NCBI GenBank assembly: GCA_003518475.1
Contig: DOYO01000030.1
Coordinates: 5,607-14,809, forward strand
Origin: Acholeplasmataceae bacterium
GTDB taxonomy: Bacteria; Bacillota_I; Bacilli_A; Acholeplasmatales; Acholeplasmataceae
DNA: 9,203 nt
Direction of reading: 5' to 3'
The notes beneath the pieces are model-generated. The model searched no databases and was not told the DNA's origin. It saw nothing but the letters and a program-made list of their open reading frames with translations. This document shows positions 1 through 5,845 of this stretch, one piece after another (within the stretch, counting starts at the first letter, position 1; the number at the start of each line of letters is the position of its first letter). The position numbers and the translations under genes were made by a program.

Positions 1-177
1 TTTCATATACTTGCCAACAGCAAGTCTTTTGAAGAAGGAGTTGAATGGAATACCAGAATCGGAGGAGCAAGCTCAGACAGAGGTCTGCTTCTTGGTGCGA
101 TATTATCAAAGATTTATCCTGTTAGAAAAGAATGGATTAAGAAAATAAATTATAGGAGATCAAACGAAAATGATTAA
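1..177 (+). CDS. C-terminal end of a probable ADP-ribosylglycohydrolase family protein (5' end outside window)
   Basis: Frame 1 is open from the window edge to a TAA at 175-177, giving the last 58 residues of a protein. The stretch GVEWNTRIGGASSDRG followed by LLLGAILSKIYPVRKEWI resembles the C-terminal part of ADP-ribosylglycohydrolase (J1-crystallin-like) proteins. In that family a conserved GGD-type motif binding the metal ions is followed by a helix rich in G/A/I and a short segment ending in a conserved W. Here the usual acidic residue after GG is Ala, and Ser-Ser-Asp-Arg follows, so if the family call is right the active site is altered or belongs to a divergent subgroup. Family members hydrolyse ADP-ribosyl bonds in the cytoplasm. 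The stop overlaps the start of the VOC gene by 8 bases, so the two are probably co-transcribed and translationally coupled. The call rests on one short motif and is tentative. Confidence 0.5.
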   Translation, partial: FHILANSKSFEEGVEWNTRIGGASSDRGLLLGAILSKIYPVRKEWIKKINYRRSNEND

Positions 178-580
178 TCAATATTTTTTGAATGTTGCTG
201 TGAAAGACGCTCAAAAGAGCAAGATATTCTTTGAAGCAATCGGTTTTAAATTCGAGCCTATGTTTTCTAACGAAATTGCATCTTCTTTCAAACTGACGGA
301 TACGCTTTATCTCATGTGTCTGAATACTGAATTTTTTGAATCTTTCACACCAAAAACAAAGTTGAACACCGTTCCCCACAGGTTGTCTCAACTCAATTCA
401 CTCATGCTACAATCCAAAGATGATGTTGATTATATTTATGCAAAAGCAATTGAAAATGGTGCGACAGAACTTCGTCCGAAGGAAGAAACAGAAGATTGGA
501 TGTATGGAAAATCATTCATTGACTTGGATGGTTACGGATGGGAACTCGGTTGGATCGATTATTCAAAGTTTAAACAATAG
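170..580 (+). CDS. VOC family (glyoxalase/bleomycin-resistance fold) protein
   Basis: The 136-residue length is typical of a single-chain VOC protein built from two beta-alpha-beta-beta-beta modules. Module 1 begins YFLNVAVKDAQKSKIFFEAI (residues 5-24), the usual 'function-domain' opening where a strand leads into the helix of 'FF..lGF'. Module 2 ends KSFIDLDGYGWELGWID (about 114-130), matching the common 'F.D.DGh.wEl.w.d' ending; E125 is the expected C-terminal metal ligand. The N-terminal ligand position is N8 rather than His, as in many uncharacterised VOC proteins, so substrate and metal cannot be stated. The ATG at 170 is supported by AGGAGA at 154-159, ten bases upstream. It overlaps the end of the preceding gene, so it is the second gene of an operon. 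No signal peptide is visible, so a cytosolic protein is expected. The fold assignment is firm; a specific activity (lactoylglutathione lyase, antibiotic binding) is not. Confidence 0.88.
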   Translation: MINQYFLNVAVKDAQKSKIFFEAIGFKFEPMFSNEIASSFKLTDTLYLMCLNTEFFESFTPKTKLNTVPHRLSQLNSLMLQSKDDVDYIYAKAIENGATELRPKEETEDWMYGKSFIDLDGYGWELGWIDYSKFKQ

Positions 581-702
581 TACAAAAATTCTTTCTAACT
601 GAAAAATTGTGCGAATTATCAATACTATCCTAATTATCACGTTTTGAAGTCAGTAGTAGTTTTCATACTTTTTGTTTAAATTAAATTTGTTATTAATCGG
701 AA

Positions 703-726
703 AAGTAATCCTTACTTCTATTTTTT
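703..726 (+). terminator. Weak candidate terminator after the VOC gene
   Basis: AAGTAA (703-708), loop TCC, TTACTT (712-717) forms a perfect 6-bp stem followed by C and TATTTTTT (719-726). The shape fits a Rho-independent terminator for plus-strand transcripts ending after the VOC gene, but the stem has only one G-C pair and would be weak. It is the best plus-strand candidate in the 277-base gap between the convergent genes. Confidence 0.3.
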
Positions 727-798
727 AGTCTTTAATTTTTTATTGTATTAGAAAAATTGTCCATAAAAAAGAATACCTCAAATATTTTGCTTCGAATA

Positions 799-824
799 TT
801 TACTTTGATTATTCACAAAGTAAA
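799..824 (-). terminator. Hairpin beyond the subtilase gene, doubtful terminator
   Basis: TTTACTTTG (799-807) and CAAAGTAAA (816-824) form a perfect 9-bp stem with an 8-base loop, 34 bases past the protease stop codon in the minus direction. No U-run follows directly on the minus strand. An overlapping 7-bp all-AT hairpin (780-786 with 795-801) and then six Us (770-765) come next. It could end or stabilise the 3' end of the four-gene operon transcript, but the spacing does not fit a canonical terminator. Confidence 0.3.
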
Positions 825-857
825 AATTAATTCCACAAAAAATAGTTTTATTATTTA

Positions 858-1886
858 TCAAGTCATTTCAGTTATGATGCAATAGTCTATAATTCTAACA
901 TATTCGTTATTTAAATAAGCTCTACTGGATATCCTAGAGTTTAGAATGATCTGTGCTTTCAAATCGGCTATCTGAATATTGAAAGTTTCATGTAGATAGT
1001 AAGCAATTGCCGCAACTTGTGGAACAGCATATGATGTTCCACTATATAAATGATATTCTCCATATGAATCAATTGAGTATATATCTTTAGCTGGCGCATA
1101 AATATCTACAAAACTCCCAAAGTTTGTTTTTTCATATGGATAACCATTGTTCGCTATTCCACCAACAACAATCATGTTATCTAAATTGAATTTGGCTGGA
1201 TAATTAACTTCAATACTATTATTGTTGCCTGCCGAGCAAACAAAAAACATATCACTATTTCTCATTTTTGTGTATACACTCTCATTGTAAGTGAGTAATT
1301 CAAAAGACATTATTAAAATGGATGCCCCTAACTGCTCAGCATATTCAATTCCTTCAATAATACCACTAATTCGATATGACTCACCTTCAAAAACTTTTAT
1401 TGATAATATTGAAACATTATCAATAAGTGGAATGTACTTATTCCCATCGCGTCCAACAAGTATATTTATAAGTGAAGTTCCGTGACTAGCTCCATAAAGA
1501 TTGTCATATTGTGAATTATCATTGTTATAGAAATCCCAGCCAGATATGTCATCTATAAATCCATTGCCATCATCATCTATCCCGTTGTTAGGAATTTCAT
1601 TTTCGTTTATAAATTGATTGGTTTGTATATTAAAATTAAAATTGACTCCTACATCCATAATTGCAATTATACTATTTGGATCTGATATTTGAAGTGTTGA
1701 AGAGAAATTTATATCTTCACCATTCACTCCAGTTCTAAACCCAATAGTCTGACCTTTATTATCCAAATACCACTGCTGATTGATATCTTTTTTTTCAAAT
1801 GAAATTGTTATTATATATACAATCGAAAAAATAATAATCAAAGAAATGAATAACAATAGCAGTCTTTTTTTGTATTTTGTAAGCAT
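858..1886 (-). CDS. Membrane-anchored subtilisin-like serine protease (peptidase family S8)
   Basis: 342 residues. A basic start (KYKKR) and one hydrophobic helix at about 8-30 give an N-terminal anchor or signal, placing the catalytic domain outside the cell. The domain opens with QQWYLDNKGQ, the classic entry of S8 enzymes. All catalytic elements are present: Asp78 in IIAIMDVGV, His135 in SHGTS, the oxyanion Asn221 in SAGNNN, and Ser285 in SGTSYAVPQVA. A D/N-rich loop (about 96-118, NGIDDDGNGFIDD then GWDF) matches the calcium-binding insertion common in secreted S8 proteases. No I9-type propeptide lies between the helix and the catalytic domain. The start lies 2 bases after the permease stop with no clear Shine-Dalgarno, so translation is probably coupled. 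Being last in an operon with an ABC transporter, it likely processes or degrades an exported product, as LanP proteases do in lantibiotic loci. The protease call is strong; the substrate is inferred. Confidence 0.93.
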   Translation of the reverse strand: MLTKYKKRLLLLFISLIIIFSIVYIITISFEKKDINQQWYLDNKGQTIGFRTGVNGEDINFSSTLQISDPNSIIAIMDVGVNFNFNIQTNQFINENEIPNNGIDDDGNGFIDDISGWDFYNNDNSQYDNLYGASHGTSLINILVGRDGNKYIPLIDNVSILSIKVFEGESYRISGIIEGIEYAEQLGASILIMSFELLTYNESVYTKMRNSDMFFVCSAGNNNSIEVNYPAKFNLDNMIVVGGIANNGYPYEKTNFGSFVDIYAPAKDIYSIDSYGEYHLYSGTSYAVPQVAAIAYYLHETFNIQIADLKAQIILNSRISSRAYLNNEYVRIIDYCIITEMT

Positions 1887-1888
1887 GA

Positions 1889-2839
1889 TTATAATTCTTT
1901 TTTTTCAAAAACAATATAAGAACCTAAAACAAATATAGTTAAGTAGAACAAAATAATCAGATAAGAAAAGGCACTTGAAAACTCAGGAATGTCAATATTA
2001 TCATATGTGTACAAATAATAATTCAGATGAGGAAATATTGTGAACTTAATCCAGTCATAATTAACAAGAAAAACAGTAATATAAGTTCCTAAAATGTAGG
2101 ATAGCACACTAGTCAAAATTGACAATAAAGCATTTTTAAACAAAATCCCCAAAAAAACAGCAAGTGAACTAATTGCAATCAGTGAAAATGATTGTTGTCC
2201 CCATTGTTTGACTAAATGCACTAAATTTAATTCTGTAATAATACTTCCATCGATATAGTCAACAAATGTAGAATTAAGATCCTTAAAACCAAAATATAAT
2301 CCTCCAATAAGTACAACGAAAAATAATAATGATGCAAGGAATAGTACAGGAGTAATGATAACAACTATATATTTCGTGGTTAATATTTCTTTTCTTGAAT
2401 ATGGATATGTAGCTAGCATTTTAATAGAATCATTTTTAAACTCATCAGTAATTATACGTGTTGAAACAACTAAAGAAGAAATAATTATCATCATATAGAG
2501 AATGTTATTATATTTTAATAATCCACTTATACTCTTGTCTTTTGTAGGTTGCAAATTGTTTTCAATTCGATACATATTAATTTGTTTGATCTTAATCAGT
2601 TCATCCAATGCATTTGAATCTAAGTCTGGATTGTCAGAAATATACATATCTATGTTTATGATTTCATCTTGTAACTCACTCATCCAATATTCATCACGCG
2701 GTGATGTTTCTACTTGATTATTCAAATTATCAGCGGAAAAAAGTATTACAATCATGCATGATACAAATGCAAATAATATAAAATATTTAGTGAAAACTTT
2801 TGCAAATTCTACCTTCAATAGTTTAATTAATCTGATCAT
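1889..2839 (-). CDS. ABC-2 type transporter permease
   Basis: 316 residues with six predicted membrane helices: about 19-35, 113-131, 156-184, 218-235, 236-258 and 290-311. A hydrophilic loop of about 75 residues (36-110) separates helices 1 and 2 and should lie outside. After helix 2, TDEFKNDSIKMLATYPYSRKE matches the cytoplasmic coupling segment of ABC-2 permeases ('E...gT.k.ll..PisR..i...K'), which docks on the ATPase. Transporters of this shape (LanE/LanG, BcrB, antibiotic exporters) move peptides, antibiotics or other molecules out of the membrane, and the substrate here is unknown. GGGAGAG at 2853-2847 sits 7 bases before the ATG, and the start overlaps the ATPase stop by 17 bases, showing coupling. 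There is only one permease gene, so the functional transporter would be a homodimer of this subunit with two ATPases. Confidence 0.88.
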   Translation of the reverse strand: MIRLIKLLKVEFAKVFTKYFILFAFVSCMIVILFSADNLNNQVETSPRDEYWMSELQDEIINIDMYISDNPDLDSNALDELIKIKQINMYRIENNLQPTKDKSISGLLKYNNILYMMIIISSLVVSTRIITDEFKNDSIKMLATYPYSRKEILTTKYIVVIITPVLFLASLLFFVVLIGGLYFGFKDLNSTFVDYIDGSIITELNLVHLVKQWGQQSFSLIAISSLAVFLGILFKNALLSILTSVLSYILGTYITVFLVNYDWIKFTIFPHLNYYLYTYDNIDIPEFSSAFSYLIILFYLTIFVLGSYIVFEKKEL

Positions 2840-3725
2840 TTGAATACTCTCCCAATAATTCCGAATAATAGAATTCTAAATATTTAAGGGTTTTTACATT
2901 GTTTATCTTTAAATTAGTGTTCATAATGAAATGCATCAAATCCATTGTAACCGAATCTTTTACCTTTAAAAATATCTTGTCTATTTCTTCTTTAACCAAT
3001 TCTACTTGTATTTTGGAATGCTCGATTAACTTCAGAAGTTCTTTCTGTGTGCATGTTATTTCTATAACTTTATCGTGAATATTGTCTTCTTCAATAAAAC
3101 CAACAACTCTTCCATTGTTAATTATATACACCTGATCAACAAGTTTATCTAGGACACTAATATTGTGAGTTGATATCACTAAAGAAACATTGTCTTTCCG
3201 AATTTTATCAAACATATTTATAAATGATGTCGTTGCGTTAATATCAAGCCCACTGAATGTTTCATCTAAAAAAATTAATTTGGGACTTCCTAGCAAACTC
3301 GCCGCAACTTGCAGTCTTTTTTTCATCCCATAAGAATAATTTCTTACTCGATCATCAAGTCTTTTTTCAAGCCCTACTTCGATAGAAACCTTATCTATAA
3401 GTGCAACATCACATGATTTCAAGTTACAGACAATCTTTAAATTATCTCTGCCTGATAAGTCTTCATAAAAATGCGATTTATCAAATATAACAGAAATATT
3501 CGAAATATATTCAACAAAATTTGTTTTAATATCTAAACCATTAAATGTAATTTCACCACCAGTTATTTTTGATAATCCGGTACTACATCTAATAAATGTT
3601 GTTTTCCCCGCACCATTCGGTCCCAACAACCCAACACTTTTCCCAGTTTCCACTTTAAAGTCAAAATCATTTAAAACTACTTTTTTATTATAACTTTTCT
3701 TTAGCTTTTTTACACAAAAACTCAT
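2823..3725 (-). CDS. ABC transporter ATP-binding protein (LanF/BcrA-like)
   Basis: 300 residues from the chosen ATG at 3725, which has AAAGGA nine bases upstream. An in-frame ATG at 3743 lacks a ribosome site and would overlap the preceding gene. Motifs in order: Walker A GPNGAGKTT (35-43), signature YSYGM (131-135), Walker B KLIFLDE (149-155), D-loop GLD (159-161) and switch His187 in STHN. The residue aligned with the Q-loop Gln appears to be Asp82, in VIFDKSHFYEDLSGRDNL. Known LanF-type ATPases carry Glu there ('E-loop'), so this fits the immunity/antibiotic-export branch. The usual Pro after the catalytic Glu is Thr156. About 85 residues after the nucleotide-binding core resemble the C-terminal extension of BcrA-like ATPases. 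It powers the permease encoded immediately downstream (17-base overlap). The ATPase call is certain; the substrate class is inferred. Confidence 0.93.
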   Translation of the reverse strand: MSFCVKKLKKSYNKKVVLNDFDFKVETGKSVGLLGPNGAGKTTFIRCSTGLSKITGGEITFNGLDIKTNFVEYISNISVIFDKSHFYEDLSGRDNLKIVCNLKSCDVALIDKVSIEVGLEKRLDDRVRNYSYGMKKRLQVAASLLGSPKLIFLDETFSGLDINATTSFINMFDKIRKDNVSLVISTHNISVLDKLVDQVYIINNGRVVGFIEEDNIHDKVIEITCTQKELLKLIEHSKIQVELVKEEIDKIFLKVKDSVTMDLMHFIMNTNLKINNVKTLKYLEFYYSELLGEYSNDQIN

Positions 3726-3729
3726 GTTG

Positions 3730-4260
3730 TCAATTCCTTTCATAACATGTTATAATTGCATCCTGAAAACTAATGGATATAGTCCCTTCACTTAATATGC
3801 TAGCACTTACATTATCAAATATAACTGAAAAATAGAACCCATCTTTATTAAACGGACCCTCACTCTGAAGACTACCCGAATACGAGGTGTTGCCAATTAA
3901 CAGTTCAATCTCAAAATCTCGATCAACTTCTTCAAATGAATATAAATAAAAAATGCACCCTTGATTAAAATCACCCTGATCATTATGAATAACAAAATTA
4001 AATTTGTATTTATTATCTTCTATGAAATCAACATTTTCTATTATAAGTGAGTACTCTTCAGAAAGCGTTACTTTGCCCTGTGATAATTCATCATGGGATA
4101 ATTGTTTTATTATATTGTATGATTCAATGCTGTAGCTATATTCCTCATTATTAATGTAATAATTCGTTCCATTCTTTGTAAAACTAAAAAAGTCTCTGCT
4201 TAGTATAAAAATAATGATAAAAATAAGCACGAAAACAATAAAAATAATTTTCTTCTTCAT
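3730..4260 (-). CDS. Membrane-anchored extracytoplasmic protein of unknown family
   Basis: 176 residues. The chosen ATG at 4260 is preceded by GGGGTG (4272-4267) at a 6-base spacing; ATG 4263 and GTG 4269 are less well placed. MKKK and a strongly hydrophobic helix (about 4-20) end at SRDFF. No lipobox Cys is present, so it is an uncleaved anchor or signal peptide rather than a lipoprotein. The rest (about 25-176) is outside the cell by this topology, with alternating hydrophobic and polar strands (IIENVDF, YKFNFVIH, GCIFYLYSF, FEIELLIG, GFYFSVIFD, GTISISF), suggesting a small beta-sandwich. There are two Cys, one in NQGC and one four residues before the end, which could form a disulphide. I do not recognise the family. 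It is the first gene of the operon, four bases from the ATPase start, so it may be a substrate-binding or immunity-type accessory of the transporter, or a substrate of the protease. Confidence 0.75.
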   Translation of the reverse strand: MKKKIIFIVFVLIFIIIFILSRDFFSFTKNGTNYYINNEEYSYSIESYNIIKQLSHDELSQGKVTLSEEYSLIIENVDFIEDNKYKFNFVIHNDQGDFNQGCIFYLYSFEEVDRDFEIELLIGNTSYSGSLQSEGPFNKDGFYFSVIFDNVSASILSEGTISISFQDAIITCYERN

Positions 4261-4335
4261 CATTCCCACCCCATACGTATTTCAAAAATATTTATCCTCA
4301 ACAATAGGTCAAATATTTTTTTTCTATATGAATGA

Positions 4336-4364
4336 ATTATATCAGTAATTGATAGCAAATTCAA
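4336..4364 (-). promoter_or_regulatory. Promoter of the four-gene protease/ABC operon
   Basis: On the minus strand TTGAAT (4364-4359), a 17-base spacer, then a perfect TATAAT (4341-4336). TG one base before the -10 makes it an extended -10 element. Transcription should start near 4329, giving a leader of about 70 bases before the ATG at 4260. The match to a housekeeping sigma-A promoter is strong. Confidence 0.75.
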
Positions 4365-4515
4365 TAAATGACTAGTATATTAATGAAATATTGAGATCGA
4401 TAGGTTAATGATTACTCAGATATAAGCAATATTATAGATCAAAAAAATATTTTCATAAATATATTCAAACCAAGAAAACCCAATATTTTTTGACGAATAC
4501 TTCATTTTTATCAAT

Positions 4516-4541
4516 TAAAGGCTAATATTAAAAAGCCTTTA
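4516..4541. promoter_or_regulatory. Perfect inverted repeat overlapping the -35 box (candidate operator)
   Basis: TAAAGGCT (4516-4523) and AGCCTTTA (4534-4541) are perfect complements separated by 10 bases. The right arm contains the first four bases of the -35 hexamer of the secreted-protein promoter. It lies at about -56 to -31, where a bound repressor would block RNA polymerase. No U-run follows, so it is not a terminator. No regulator gene is in the window. Confidence 0.5.
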
Positions 4542-4565
4542 CAATTAATGTTTTAGTGCTATAAT
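4538..4565 (+). promoter_or_regulatory. Promoter of the secreted-protein gene
   Basis: TTTACA (4538-4543), 16-base spacer, perfect TATAAT (4560-4565), preceded by TGC to give an extended -10. The predicted start of transcription is about 4571-4573, only about 28 bases before the ATG at 4600. It is back to back with the minus-strand operon promoter, the two -35 boxes being about 170 bases apart. Confidence 0.8.
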
Positions 4566-4571
4566 CAAAAA

Positions 4572-4586
4572 TAGATGGTAGGCTAT
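4572..4586 (+). repeat. Left arm of a 15-base inverted repeat flanking the secreted-protein gene
   Basis: TAGATGGTAGGCTAT matches the reverse complement of 5617-5631 at 14 of 15 positions. The single difference (G4582 against T5621) is a G-U pair in RNA. The arm begins at the predicted transcription start and ends directly before the Shine-Dalgarno, so it would form the first 15 bases of the mRNA. Confidence 0.8.
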
Positions 4587-4593
4587 GGAGGGG
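4587..4593 (+). promoter_or_regulatory. Shine-Dalgarno that decides the start of the secreted protein
   Basis: GGAGGGG with six bases to the ATG at 4600. An in-frame ATG at 4585 lies upstream of and overlapping this site and cannot use it, so the protein starts MRKLIL. The site abuts the left inverted-repeat arm; G4587 could add a further G-U pair with T5616. Confidence 0.8.
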
Positions 4594-4599
4594 AAATAT

Positions 4600-5583
4600 A
4601 TGAGAAAATTAATTCTTTTTACATTATTTGTTTTTAGTGTTGCTTTTATATTTTTAAATAGCAGCAAGTTAGAGGGCGAAAAGTTTGACAATAGAGTTTA
4701 TTCATCCGATACTTTTTACATGATTGATGAGGAGTATAATTTTGTTGATGCAAAAATGAATTTAGTAAATACATACTATGGATTACAACAAAATTTTACT
4801 GATGAAGAAGATATTCTGAGAGAACAAAACATCCATTCTTTACTGGCTGACATAAGGTTAAGTTCAGAGGAAAAGATTCTTAAGTTAAATTCAATGGGCT
4901 TGGTTATGCTAGATATTCCATATGCCAAACTTAATTCCGATTCAAGTGATGTCACAATTGGAACAGTTTCAATTTATTTCGATTATTATAGCAATAGTTG
5001 GTATCTTAGTGGTTATGGTTACTGGAATAATGATGCTTATTGTGATGATGCGGATGGATCAGATAATTGTGATAGCATTTGGAGAACAGCTGGTGAATAT
5101 GGTATTTGGAATGGTATTGGGGAAAAAGATAATATTGGTGGAAGAGATTCTGTTGGTATTTATTTGCAAGATACATCTACAGCTCCTGTTGGTTTAAGTT
5201 TAATATCTGGATATGGCAAATTTTATAATTATGATGAATCTAAAAATATATATTCGTATAATTATACCAGAGATATTAATCCGTCATCATATGGTGCAGT
5301 GTATACCTTCCAAGATTATTTAGAAATTACTGATGCAACTTATTTCTTAGGTATTTTAACATCTATTGATGAAACTTATGTAGCGAAAAAATTCTACAGT
5401 AGCCTGAGATATAGTAGTCAGTTTTCGACTTACAGCGGAAATGCTGTAGTTATTTATGCGCATACTTGGGATGAAACCGATATTAATTCAATAGGTTTAG
5501 GAAAAGACTCATTCAGTGTAAGTTGGGATACTACTGGTGATGGCTGGTCCGCTCAAAGCACATCTGATACACCATTTGAATAA
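4600..5583 (+). CDS. Secreted protein of unknown family, divergent to the protease/ABC operon
   Basis: 327 residues from the ATG at 4600. MRK plus a hydrophobic core (about 4-20, ILFTLFVFSVAFIFL) followed by NSSKLEGE is a Sec-type signal peptide or anchor with no lipobox. Residues about 35-105 look mostly helical and charged (FTDEEDILREQ, LSSEEKILKLNSMG). From about 118 the sequence becomes beta-like and very rich in Tyr, Ser, Gly, Asp and Asn (FDYYSNSWYLSGYGYW). Two Cys, at 148 and 157, frame an acidic loop (DDADGSDN) that could be disulphide-bonded or bind calcium. The C-terminus, from about 287, reads AHTWDETDINSIGLGKDSFS then VSWDTTGDGW, resembling a terminal beta module seen in uncharacterised secreted Bacillota proteins. 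I recognise no catalytic motif. Its place opposite an extracellular protease and transporter makes it a candidate substrate, effector or toxin of that system. It has its own promoter and a strong ribosome site. Confidence 0.85.
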   Translation: MRKLILFTLFVFSVAFIFLNSSKLEGEKFDNRVYSSDTFYMIDEEYNFVDAKMNLVNTYYGLQQNFTDEEDILREQNIHSLLADIRLSSEEKILKLNSMGLVMLDIPYAKLNSDSSDVTIGTVSIYFDYYSNSWYLSGYGYWNNDAYCDDADGSDNCDSIWRTAGEYGIWNGIGEKDNIGGRDSVGIYLQDTSTAPVGLSLISGYGKFYNYDESKNIYSYNYTRDINPSSYGAVYTFQDYLEITDATYFLGILTSIDETYVAKKFYSSLRYSSQFSTYSGNAVVIYAHTWDETDINSIGLGKDSFSVSWDTTGDGWSAQSTSDTPFE

Positions 5584-5616
5584 GGTTTTTGAAATTAGTC
5601 TTTTAAGTTGAGAAAT

Positions 5617-5631
5617 ATAGTCTACCATCTA
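5617..5631 (-). repeat. Right arm of the inverted repeat, in the 3' flank of the secreted-protein gene
   Basis: ATAGTCTACCATCTA starts 34 bases past the stop codon and is the reverse complement, with one mismatch, of 4572-4586. In the mRNA it would lie in the 3' untranslated region and could pair with the 5' end over 15 contiguous pairs including one G-U. No further similarity extends outward, and the flanks show no target duplication. Confidence 0.8.
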
Positions 5632-5845
5632 ACTAGATTTTAATAATTATCGCCAACTTTACTAACAATGTTTGATAAAAAAGGGTCTTCTGAAGTTTAA
5701 AAGTTGCTTGCTGATCCATATGATATGTTTTTATGTTAACCAAAAACTAAAAATTCTTAAAGAGAGTTTTTACCCAATATTACAAAAAAAGTTTTTTTGC
5801 ATTAAATGTGATGATTTTCCACATAACCTCTTCGAAAACAAAAAG

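Noticed and set aside
3726..3743. ATG at 3743 as start of the ABC ATPase.
   Set aside because: It has no Shine-Dalgarno and would overlap the previous gene, whereas ATG 3725 has AAAGGA nine bases upstream.
4261..4269. GTG at 4269 or ATG at 4263 as start of the anchored protein.
   Set aside because: Both are too close to the G-rich ribosome site at 4272-4265; ATG 4260 has the better 6-base spacing.
4585..4599. Upstream in-frame ATG for the secreted protein (five extra residues).
   Set aside because: It overlaps the edge of the Shine-Dalgarno GGAGGGG at 4587-4593 and has no ribosome site of its own; ATG 4600 is ideally spaced.
858..5583. Lantibiotic or sactipeptide gene cluster.
   Set aside because: No LanB, LanC, LanM or radical SAM gene and no short Cys/Ser/Thr-rich precursor peptide is visible; only the protease and transporter resemble such loci.
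4572..5631. Insertion sequence with terminal inverted repeats.
   Set aside because: The enclosed gene is not a transposase, flanking target duplications are absent and similarity stops at 15 bases; kept only as an alternative explanation of the repeat.
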